A model generated the notes under the pieces. The model searched no databases, was not told the DNA's origin, and saw nothing but the letters and a program-made list of their open reading frames with translations. The translations under genes and the position numbers were made by a program. This document shows, in pieces, positions 39,801 through 51,800 of a stretch of 64,000 nt of DNA (its first letter is position 1; every line of letters begins with the position of its first letter). The stretch is from assembly GCF_041296385.1 (NCBI RefSeq), contig NC_091015.1, positions 92,426,004 to 92,490,003 of the forward strand. The letters are read 5' to 3'. Origin of the DNA: Aphelocoma coerulescens. Taxonomy: Eukaryota > Chordata > Aves > Passeriformes > Corvidae.

Positions 39801-42800
39801 AGCCTCACCTTGCCAGCCCGTTTGCCTAGACAGAGCCCTCTGCTACAGGAGTTTGTGAGGCATATCAGCAGCACAACCCACTGCCAAATCTTGCTCTTCA
39901 CTTGCCCTGGGCATGGACACAGGGCTTGGCAGCAACAAACACTGTTCTTCATTACCACCAGATCTATAAAGGTGCAGTTTCTTCAGCCATAACCTCTAGA
40001 AGCATGTTGGGGTTTGTCCCCCCTGCCATGTAGCCCTGGGAAAGGGGCCCTGAAGGGAGGCACGGGGTTTCCCTGCCCCTGGTCAGCCTCGTTCCCCATT
40101 GGTTGTTTTGTGTTCCCCTGCGCGGGCAAGGACCCTCGGGTCCCGCGACTGTAACAGTTCCTTGGCAGATCCCGGCCATGCGGCTGGGGAAATAAACATC
40201 TCTGAAACATCTAGCAAGAATCGGTCCATAGATATTTCTTTTCCACGGGACTTCTGGTTTGATATAGGCGTTACAATATCCCCACTGTAACAATGGTAGA
40301 GAATGCGGGCAGAATGATCCCCAGTCCCTAAGCAACTGATGTGTGTGAGTAAACCCTAGAAACTTTGAATTCCTCTTTTAGTTTTTGTTTTACTATTCCA
40401 TATCTAAACTATGGAGGAACTGTGGGAAGACTCTTGGCTCTCAGAGCTGCATATGAACATTTATTTTAAACTTGAAAAGATTCTTGAACAACAATTTGTA
40501 AGTTTTAGCTTAATTCAAGCTCAAAAGGAACTGAAACACTTCCTGGCGTGGTTGTTTAAGGACTTTTTCTGTTTCTTGGGATTTAATTTGTACCAAAGAC
40601 TTTTGGAACACTGTTTGGACACAGTTAATTTTTGAGTCAAAATATATGCCGATGGAAGAATATTTTCGTGAATATTATTTAATTACCGAGACCATTGAAC
40701 AATGTCAGCTGTGTCCTGCTGAAGGGAAGCCTGGCTCAGGGACCGTGCGACCCAGGCCACGTGCACCGAGCGCTCTGCGAGCAGCAGCGAGGCAGTTCCC
40801 GCGCGCAGGCGGAGCCACGCGGGCCACAGTGTTGGCAGCGGAGTGAGGCGCGGCAGGAGCGACGCGACCCAGCGGTGCCTGCCCGGCCCCGTGCGGCGCG
40901 TGGTGGAGCGAGCCCCGTGAACACCCGGCCGAGAGCGGTGGCGCACAGGCGGCGGCTGGCAGCGGTGGCGGTGGAGTGGAGCTGCGCCCAGCCGAAACAC
41001 GCACCGGAGCAGGGCGCAGGGGGCGTCATCGCTCAGGGGCCTGGCCAAGATGTGGGCACGATGCCAGGCAGCCGCAGCAAAGCTGTGACCAGAGGAGACG
41101 ACGCATGGAGAGCTGAGCAGCGCGGCCCGGCCTGCATGGCCCTGAATGCCACCCCAGGAAGAGCACGCAGGCACCAGCAACCCCGACAATTCCAACACGG
41201 GAGCAAGCAAAAGAGAAAGCAAAAACGCAGTGAGACAGAAAACAGCAGCCACTCAGAAAAAGAAAAGATCACTGTAGCTAAGGTTTTAGGAATAGTAAAA
41301 TGGTATAATGTTCAACAAAATTGTGGTTTTATAATGAGATTTGACAACCAGCAAGACATATTCGTTCATAGAACTGCTATTCAAAAGAATAACCCTGAAA
41401 AATACATCCCAAGTTTAGGAGATGGAGAGGTGGTGGAATTCAAAATTATACAAGGTAGAAAGGGGTTGCAGGCAGCACAGGTCACTGGGCCTGATGGTGT
41501 TTCTGTAAAAGGCAGTATATATGCTAAAAATCGTAGTCATATTAGACAGTAACGCCATTGTAGGGCCCCCTTACAATCTCCCTTTCCTAATCCCACCTTT
41601 CCCCTTTATCCTATATCCTATTATCCCAGTGTATTCCCAATTCATTTTTTCATCCATGGTTTCCCTCACAAAACCATGACTTTGCCAATTGTTTCCCCAA
41701 AAATCCCTTTCCAATGCCGAGTAGGGGATGAAAAGGGGGAGGGAAGAAATTAAACCCTCTCCTGCCTCAGTTTCCCCACAAAGCATGCCCAGAGAGTCCT
41801 GTCTCCCTTCTGTCAGCCTTAAGATGTTTCAGAGAATCTGTTTGGACATTTAAAGACTCAGGTGGGTGGCTTATTTTGTTTTAAAACTCTTCTTGTTATC
41901 TTTATCCAGTTGTTTTCAATATTAAGTTTTACATCTCTTTTGTTAAAAATAAATGGGTGAAATGTTGGGGCCCTCCTCCTGCCATGTGGTCCCGGGAGAG
42001 GGGCCCTGGGGGGAGGCACAGGATTTCCCTGCCCCTGGTCAGCCTTGTTCCCCATTGGTTGTTTTGTGTTCCCCTGTGCGGGCAAGGACCCTCGGGTCCT
42101 GTGATTGAGCAGTTCCTGGGCAGAGCCCCGGCCATGTGGCTGAAGAAATAAACATCTCTGAAACATCAAGAATTGGTCCATCGATATTTCTTTCTACGGG
42201 CCTCCTGGTTTGATATACATGTGTTACAGTTTCCCCACTGTAACAAGAAGCAGATGCACTGAGAGTTACACCTTCTGTTCTGCATTTTTTCAATTCCTCT
42301 AATATTCCCTTTTTTTATCCAGTGCTAAATGTCTCACTTCCTAGGTCTGACTCCCACCTTGTTCTTTGGCCAAAGAAATGTACAAATTATACTTTCGGTT
42401 CTGAAAAGGTAAGAGGTGATATTCTAACTGTGTAGACTTCAAAGCCTCTGAGCCCTTTATTACACAGAGAGCATTCCACTTGCTACAGAAGCCTACCAGA
42501 CTCTGCCCTGCTCTACCAAAAGAGAGCAAAAACCCCTTCCATCCCTCAGTTAGGAGATAGAGGTCAGCTGAAATTGCATCAGCTGTGCAAAGGCAATGAC
42601 TCATACAGGAGCAGTAAACTGAGGTATGTGTACCTAAATGACTTCAAAGACTCTTTTACAGGTTATGATCTTTTTTATTTTGATTCAAGAGTGTCATGTC
42701 TCCCATCCACCCTCAAAAAAGTGTGTTCTAACCTATCCTACTCAGCTGGATATTAGAAAGCACGGGGAGGAAATACCAAGGTCTTGCCTCTACTGGAAGA

Positions 42801-45800
42801 CTAACAATTTATAATTTCCTTCTCTTTTAAATTCATGTACAAGGGAAACAACTTGTACACCCAGATATGAAAATTGTTGATTTAACAACATTTTACTTTC
42901 TGTATATCTTCATTCATATTACATTTTTATGGCATGAATAACCTCATTAATATGTGCCTTTCTGCATCATATATCTCCAGCCTAAATATTTGCTTAAGGA
43001 GAAAAACCTCATGTTAACTTAGACTTAAGATCTTTTCAGAGAATATATAATCAATTTTCCAAGTAATTCCTGGTTTCCCCTATCACTACTGCTAAAATTT
43101 TCATCACTCTTTAAAAATGCCTTGATCATGAGGTTGGCTGTGAAGTTGTCAGTTTCCACTGGCTTTTACTTTTAGTTCAATAGGAATTAAAGTCACTTAG
43201 GTTTGTGTAGAAAAGCTGCAGCATAGTAAAAGCTACAGGAAGGTTTGTTAAAATCTTCCTTTACTCACATCAATGAGAAAGGCAGATCTTTAGAGAAAAG
43301 AAAAGAAATGGAATCCAAAAGATAAGAATAAATATGGACACATTCCAATTAACAGTTCATCTTCCTCATGATTTCAGAAGATACTTGTTTGGGTTTTGTT
43401 CTCCTTTGAGGAGTGGAAGCTGACATGCTTAGAGGGTTTACAATTACTAACCAAATGCTGCAATTTCTCATCCCAGATTTTCTGAGAACTCTATAGCTCT
43501 ATTAGCTAAAGAAACCACAGAGTAGCAGTGAAAGAATGGTAAAACTTACTTTTTTCTCCCTCAGTATTCAGGCACCTAGACACAGTAGCAGAACATTTTT
43601 GTATATTTTTCTCAGTGTTTGGAGTTATTTTTCTATTTCTCTGACACAAAATGAGAGAATGATATTAAGTAATAGGGAAATCTTTTTAGGAGAAGATATA
43701 GCATTTTCATTTCTACCTGAAAATTATGGGAAGGCTGTTTCCTGCTACCTTCAGAGTCTGACTCCTTCAATCTATCTTTGGAAAGAAACAAATAATATCA
43801 CATATCCAAAATGAAGGCTCGTTGCAATTAAGAGATTCTAACTAACATAGTTATCAAAACACTACAGCCAAAAATCACCTTCTTCCCCGTAACATTTGTA
43901 AATCTCACACTGGATTTTTGAATTAACAGTAGAATTTCTGTAAATAACATGGTTATAGCTTTGTAGCAATAATCCTAAAAGCACAGCCAATACAGGTAGA
44001 CTTCAAAATAATGTATTTTGGAATTATATTATTGATTGCAGTTCCACCAATAATTCCAGATGCACTCCCTGAGGATCTTAAAATCTGAAAGGAAACAGCA
44101 GGAGATAGCTCTGGGAAGAGAAGCAAGTTTGTGAAAGAAATGCTGACAATATTTGAATGTTTCTGTTAGGGTTTACATGCCATGAACAATGCTCACTTGC
44201 CCTTTCCCCTGTGATTGATAAGCTGCCAAATTGTACAGGCTTTGCTCTAATTCTTAGTTCCTTTATGATACACGCTAACAATTTAGTAATAAATCACAAC
44301 TGATGCAGCCAGTGTACTAGAAATAGAAATTACATGAGAAAGAGGAAAATACAGTATTTTTAGGCCAGTACTCAAAATCTAAACAGGGTAACTAAGAACT
44401 ATTTTAAAAACCTCATCCCCAGAGGAGAGTAAATGGAAAGTAAATGGCAGGGAGTAAACAGAAAAGAAGGGCCAATACACACATTAAACTCACAACTGCA
44501 ATTACAGTTACTATTTTATATTACAGAAAAAAAAGTACTGATTTTTTTTCCTAAAATTCTCAAAACAATGAATTTATTATTATAAATTCTCAAAACATGA
44601 ATTTGGATATATTTGACCTAAATGTTCAAGCTCTGTAGATTGATAGATGAATGAGAGTAGGCTAGCTTACAAAGGATATTCATTACAAGATTGTGAACTC
44701 TGCCCTTCTTCACACGCAACTTGTCCAAAAAATAAAGTCAGTGTAGAGTGATAGAGGCTGAAGTCTTCAAACAGAATGTCTGTGTTTCTCTCTAAGCAGT
44801 CCAGCTTGAAGCCAGCAGCCCTCAGCTCACTCTGCTGGGCAGATGTGCTTCAGTAATACATGCACAACAGCTAAACGAAGTGGACTTCGCACCTAACTAG
44901 TTAGTATCTGTGAATGTGATGTACCTTGGGAGCAGGTAAGGCAGGCTGTGACCCCCTGCTCCAGCAGACACAGCAGCTGGGACCTGAGCTGGAAGCAGCA
45001 GGGCAGGACTGTCCCAGCAGGGTCAGTGCCTGGGCCTGGGCACCCTGCTCCTGCACTGCCATGGCCTGCACTGGCCACTGACACTAAAGGAACCCCTGTA
45101 TTTTTTAAAATCCTTCCTCTCTGTGATATCTTTACCCACGTATTTATGCCGTTTAGTCAGCAGTGTTGATCTATTTTGCCCCATGGTTACTGTGTACTTG
45201 CTGCAGGAGGGTAGTTCCTTCTAATCTAGCATCAGGTATTGAAGTTCCAGAGAGAGATCACAGCACTTTTTGCTGACACCTGATAGCTGGGAGATTTCAC
45301 AGTTTTAGCAAGAGCAGAAAAGAGAGTGCTAGACCTGAGATATGAGAAGCACTGGGGAACCACATCACCTTACTTGAAACCTTCAGGTTATGTTTTTTTC
45401 CCTCATTTGACTTCAGACCCTTAGAGGATGGTAAGTACATTTGTGATCTGTGAACACTGCCACAGATGTACACCTGAATACCTCAGCTCTGCCTGCACCC
45501 ATCTGTGCATGGAGCCTCTGCTCATAAATCAGCCATGCTGACTGTAATAAGCATAAACTAGGTCAAGCTAAAAATGCCCACAGAAAGAAAAAAATGGCAA
45601 TAGCAAGTAAAAAACATTTCATAATCTCTTGCCTTAGAAGAAAATAATTTGGGTGATTAAATTTAAGAGAAAGGCTGACATTTATTCACCATCTCTTTTT
45701 TTGTTCTGGGCTGCTGATATCAGAATCTTAGAATCAATAAGGCTGGAAAAGACCTCCAAGATCATCAAATCCAGCCTTTAATAGAATGCCACCATGTTCA

Positions 45801-48800
45801 CTAAGCCACATTGTGAAGTGCCACATCTACTCATTATTCAACATTTCCAAGGCATGTTGACTTGTACACCACTTCTCTGAACAACCTGTTCCAATACTTA
45901 ATCACAAAATTAGACAGAATCACACAGAATAAGCTGAGTTAGAAGGGACCCATCAGGATCATCAAGTCCAGCTCCGGGCCCTGCACAGGACACCTCAAGA
46001 ATCACACCCTGTGTCTGAGAGAATTGTCCAAACACTTCTTTAACTCTGTCAGGCTGATGCTGTGACCACTGCCCCGGGGACCGTGTTCCGGTGCCCAATC
46101 ATTCTCTGGGCAAAAAACTCTTTTCTAATATCCAGCCTAAACCTCTCATGACTCAGCTTCAGGCCATCCCCTGGGTCCTTTCACTGGTGACCATAGAGCA
46201 GAGATCTGTGTGTCTGCTCCTCCTCTTCCCCTCATGAGGAAGTTGTAACTGCAATGAGGTCTCTCTTCGGTCTCCTCCAGGCTGAGCAAACCAAGTGACT
46301 TCTGCAGCTCCTCATACAGATTCCCTTTTTAACTACTGTTTCAGTGAAGACATTTTTTTAGTACCCATCCTGAGGACAGTTCCTCTTGTCCTATCACTCA
46401 TTAGCTGGGAGAAAGAGGATGACCCACACCTTACCACAACCTCCTTTCAAGTGCTTTAGAAACTTACTGCTTCTAAAATGTCTAACTTGAGTATTAGATA
46501 TTTCAGAGTTTGCTTAATGTATCACTAACAGGATGATTGGGAGGTAACGTATTGTGAGAAAGAATTATGACATCTGATTATATTTTTAAAACTCAAATGC
46601 AACTTTTTCAAAGTCTTCGGGCAATTATTTTTATTGCCACAGTTGTAATTTGGTGAGGCAGCTCTTGCCTGTCACGTTTAATTATCTTGCTTTGCAAGGA
46701 GTTTTCCACATATATGTGAAGGATCCTATACACTTCATGGGAAATTTTATGGAGATAAGAATTGTAAATGCACTGAGACATCTGACTTCAAGTAAGGTAC
46801 TAAAAAGATTAACATGTATCTAGTACTCAGCTAAAGTTCCTTTTCCACAGGCAGTTCTGCTCATGGGTATCTTCACACTTGGGGTATCCTTGTTGCATCC
46901 TCACAAAAGCAAGAATTTTCTGGACTGCAAAAGGCCTGCAGCCCATACGGCATGAGTGCAGTAAAACAAAAGCAAGCACAGCCATAGGTAGGTGGCAAGG
47001 AAGGTTTGGTCCCACCCCACATAAATGACAGCTTGGTCTCTGTCCCACTGACTGGTGCTGGCAGCAGGTTAATGGGCAATCCCAGAACCACCTGAGCCAC
47101 TGCTTGCATGTGTGGGACAATCTCTGCCTGGGGGATCGCACCTGTCCTGGGGTACAAGAGGCTTTCATCCCATTCCCAGAGACCTTGAAATTAAGTGTTT
47201 TCCTTCCCTGTCACCCACGAATGGTTTCAAACCCCTGGCCAGGCTGCTCCCCCAGGAACACTGTGTGTTTTATTCCAGGTTGGCAGCTCTGCATGGGGAG
47301 CTCTGCTGAAGCAGTGTGGCAGAACAGTGTCTCTGATATGGGTTGTGCTGCCCAGTTTTCCCTGCAGACAGGACTCACCTAACACAGAGGTGTGCCTGCA
47401 AAGTGCCTGCAATACAGCAGGGAAAGTAACCTCTTGTTTCCCAGACATAGATTTCCTCTGGCTGGCATTGTTCCAGGCTTCTAGGCACTTACTGTGTAGT
47501 ACAGCTGGTCTCAATGTAACCAGAAAACTCCTCTACTATATTTATATTTTTTACTAGCTCAGAAGGGCTCTGTAAAACACTTCGATTTCATTAGTATTTG
47601 TGGTATTTCATTAATATTTGCGGTATTTCATTTCATTTCATTTCATTTCACATTTCATTTCATTTTCATTTTCATTCATATGTGTTATCCTACACTCTTT
47701 GTCTAACAAACTATTGCTACTTCATTCTTTTTATAGAAAATCTGTAGAAAGCTCTGTAGAAAGGAAAATGTTTTAAATGAACTCTTTTGTGGGGCTGAGC
47801 TTTGACTCTGCCTCCTCTTGGATCCTTTATCAAACTCATATGATACTTGCAGATACACAGAAGTACCATACCACTTTTCAAAGAAAGTCTTCCCTTTCCT
47901 TTCATCCACACTTAAAGACACTTTTATGAATACACGGATACCCTTCCTGTGTTTCCCAATCAAATGCTAAACAGGTGAGCTGAGCCTTCTTACTATTAGC
48001 TACAAATAGCAAGATATCTAGGTTTTGTAAAGAAAAAAAAGAAAAAAAAAAGAAGCCAAATACCACCTGAAAGGCTCCTTTTATGAACAGATTGAATATG
48101 TTCCATTATCTGCCACTTTTGAACTTCAGAAAACTAATGACAATGGATTCTGCATAAGCCTCCCCCCTGTAGGAATAGAAACAAAACTTCAAAACTTCTC
48201 CACAAGCCCAGTTCTGAGCTCTGGTGGCTGCTGGCAGCATCTCTTGTTGCCAGCAGTTGGTCTGTCTACACACAAGCTGTCCCAAAGGTGAGACCTCATG
48301 TACTAAGAGGCAAAACCCAAAAAAAAATACCCTACCCCTCTTCTGTGAGTCGGTATTACAGGATCAGGCTCAGAGCGTTACACATCCGAAACATGAGAAG
48401 CAACAAAAGCCCAACCATGAGTCATTCCCACTTTGCATCATCTTGCTTTCAAATTGCTCCCTGTGGAATTTAACAGACATAATAGAAAATAATAGAATTG
48501 AGAAATGGGAACTATTTCCACTTAGTGGGTTTTTCCCACAGTGGATACAATCTGAATTGCTAATTCATTGCCAGATGTGCAACCACAGACTCTGTGACAA
48601 CAATCCCCTTCCTACAGTACTTGATTATTTCTTATTGTGACTCACTGAGTATGCTACAGGATTATATTTAGCCCAGGTTGGAGGGTTTCCATTATTGTAT
48701 TTCATTAAAGAACACTTAGAAATGGGTAAATTCAAACCTATGTGGCATAACATTTTAAATAATTGAAAATGGTAAGCTTCTGAGAGAAACTTCATTTATG

Positions 48801-51800
48801 AAAATATTAAAGGTGAACTCCTGTCTCAGATAAGGTCTGTGGGAATTCTTCATTGCTTTCACATTCTCCAGAGATTTTCTTTTCTATTTTAAAAAATCTA
48901 CCAGCAGTTTTTAGTAAATCTACCACTAGTTTTTAGTCCAACTCTACCTCAGTCACAAAAGATAAACCTAATGCCCCAGTGTAATGACAGATGATACAGA
49001 AAGAACATGCAGGGAAATTGTTAGCAGGCAATATAGTACTTATGCCAATTGCTAAAAACCCCACCAAAACTACCCCAAACAGAATAACTTGTCTAAACAA
49101 AGTACAAGAACTGGGAAAGTTATGGAAATTAATGACCAAAATTCCAATTTGGGAAAAACTGGAGCATCTTATGATCTCTGTTATCCTCCTTGAAAGCTAT
49201 CTTATCATATCTGAAATAAGCATACAGCATGTGCAAATAGGTATTTTACCAATTTTAGTACCAGCATAGTTAATGATTTCCAAAACCATAACACAACAAA
49301 TGCTAGTTTGGGCATTTGAATTCAAAAGCCTAAAATCTATGAGCGGATTAGGAGAACAGCTTGGGATTCAGGGAAAACCCAGGCCAAGCGCTGGCTCTGT
49401 GGCCACCTTTGGTCCATACCAGAGAGGTTTACCCTGCATAGGGTGGACGTGAGCTGAGCTGCACATGTGCTCTCATGCCAGAGATGGTTTTCTTTGGCAA
49501 TGTACACACCCCCCCCCATGCTCATCTAGCAGGATTTTCTATAAGTAAAAGGCTGCTTACACCTCCCAAGTCTATCTTTATTTCAAAATTAACAGTGAAT
49601 TTTAGTTGGTGATTATGTATTGCTTCTCTTTAGAGGAAGAAAAATGTATTTTAATGAAATGTAATTTTAAATAAACTTGATGTACATTCAGCTCATCTGG
49701 TGGGAAGCAACCAACACCTGTAAAGTCATACAAGAGTTACTACTCCATCTCCTCTGCGAAGATGAAGTACTACCAACATATAGATGTATTACAGTAAAAC
49801 ACCTGATTTTTGTTGGTGTCTGTCACACAGTAATATTTTCCAAAATGTATAATGGAACTTTGTGGTTTTTATCTTCTGTCTATTTCTTCTTGAGTAGTAG
49901 AACAGATTTTTAACATAACAGCACCTGCTGAAATGTCTGGATATATCCAAATACGTGTTTTGATTGCTTGTACTCTTTGTTTAACATTTTTTATTTTCAA
50001 CTTATTGTCATAGCTTATATTCCCAAGCACATATACAAGACCGTGTGACTAAAATTAAGATGATAGCTAGAAGTTTCTGTGCTACATGCAAAACTGAACA
50101 TTAATGCATCTTTCAAAACCCTTTCTGAAATGTCCCCTGAAACCCAGCAAAAAGTCAGACTGAGTGAAAGACGACTGAGTCTCACACCTCTGAAAAGGGA
50201 ACTCCCAGATGAGGGGCTGACATCCCTGTCCCTGCCTTTCCATCTGTCAACCCTGACTCGGGAGCCTCCAAGAGCCACAGCCCAGATCACTGCTTCCAAC
50301 ACCAGCAGGACCAAAGAACATGAGAGCCAAGCCCTTGATGATGCTGAAAGGTGTGGCACTGGAGACCTGCTGTCCATCGCAGCTGGCACCTGAACTCACC
50401 GCTCCTGCAGGCAGCATCTCAGCAGGCAGCTTTGAACCTGCTGCCCGAGACTGGAACACTTCTACAGCTCTTCTTTCTTCCTCAGAGCCCTTGCCTTGAG
50501 ACCTAAAGCCTTGGTAAGACAAGCTACCACTGTTGCCTTACTGGCACCTAGCTTGGAGCTGAAGAATTTGGGAATATGGGGGCTTTTAGAACCACTCCCT
50601 TTCCCAGCATACTTGAAGTCCAGTACCTCCTATATGCTACTGAAGCTCAACAGGACCCATTTTTTCAGAGTAATCAGATGCTTTGTAGCAGTGTCATCTG
50701 TTTCAACTTCCTAAGACTCTTCAGTAAACACTGAGAAATCTTAGGAAGCTTTACAAAAGGAAATTAGTGCCAATATTCTGTCTTGAGTAATTCCTCCATG
50801 AGAATACCAATTTGAATTTCCTAATGGGATGAAGGCATTTGCATTGTCACAATGTGCACTGTGAAATAAAACTCAAATATTCTCCTAGGAAAAGGCAGTA
50901 AGGTATCCCAAAATCCCATGTGTTATGGACATGTTATATTAAAACCACATTCTATATCTGTCGTAATTACTGATGAAAGTTGTCCCAGACAACCAGTCTT
51001 GTTATGCTATAATTAGATGTAAAATGCAGCTATAATTTTAAACATCTGGAGTCAGCCTGTACTCAGCTGGGTAACCAGGATGATCCCTGCATCTCTGAGG
51101 AGCCCTGCAAGTCCACATACTTAAGACACTAACATGAAACATTGCTTAAAGTAGAATTAAAAATTGATGTGACCTTTACTTCGGGGCTACTGTAGGAACC
51201 CAGATTGCTGAGACTATTTCTCTGCCTCTTTTGAAGGGTTTTTCCCCCCCTGAACTACACTGTTTTGACCTCCAACCTTGGAAAAAACTGCCTACTATCA
51301 GACAAGAACTAGAAAATACAGTGGTGTGAATTAGGTGATAGACTACTATGTAAGATTGTCACAGGGTACAAAATTTAGAGGTTTTAGGCTTCTCTTTGTA
51401 GTAAATGAAGGATTGTTGTTGTTCTCCAAACCTTCTTCTTCTTCTTCTTCTTCCTTTACTACTCCATAATCTGCAGTAAAAGTAATTCGGGATGATTGGA
51501 CAAAAAATTCCGCAGTTCCTGGCTGTGTTACTGAATAATTGGTAGGAAAGTGAAAATAATATAAGTTTTTAGTAACCATTGGTTAAATTATCTTTAAAAG
51601 GCTGTGTAAATCTTGATAAACACACACTTCTCTCCTTCTTTCGCTGCTCTATGTTATGCCTGGGTCACGCCAGTGACTCTGTTTCTTTGATAAGACTTAA
51701 TAAACAACTATCTGGCAGCAGTGAAACTCCAGGAAAGTCTCCGTTTGTTTTCGTGAACTCCTTGCAAGGACTTTTAAAATTCCCTCTCCCATCAGGAGAG

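Larger units (their letters stand above)
40005..42245 (+). mobile_element. Non-autonomous LTR retroelement carrying a Y-box cold-shock domain gene
   Basis: Two LTRs (288 and 283 bp, both TGTTGGGG...CCCCACTGTAACA) flank about 1.67 kb. AGAAGCA is repeated exactly at 39998-40004 and 42246-42252, so the element inserted as a unit. A 6-7-bp duplication fits class II (ERVK/beta-like) integration. The interior has a 74-codon leader frame, a second 66-codon frame, a GC-rich block and an open frame ending in a complete cold-shock domain. I see no capsid, protease, reverse transcriptase, integrase or envelope. It must therefore have moved with enzymes from another ERV. It lies in intron 1, antisense to ANKRD33B. 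I do not recall a described element of this design; novelty is untested. Confidence 0.9.

Noticed and set aside
40695..41060. Longer cold-shock protein of 285 residues starting at 40695
   Set aside because: The start codon there is TTG; the first in-frame ATG is at 41061. The upstream part could still be read by non-ATG initiation or frameshift, but this is not supported.
40683..41252. 189-codon minus-strand frame across the GC-rich block of the LTR element
   Set aside because: It is an antisense shadow of the GC-rich segment with no recognisable domain.
50070..50520. GC-balanced block ending in CTTGGTAAGAC, considered as a noncoding exon or LTR
   Set aside because: There is one donor-like motif only; no acceptor, poly(A) signal or LTR ends could be supported.
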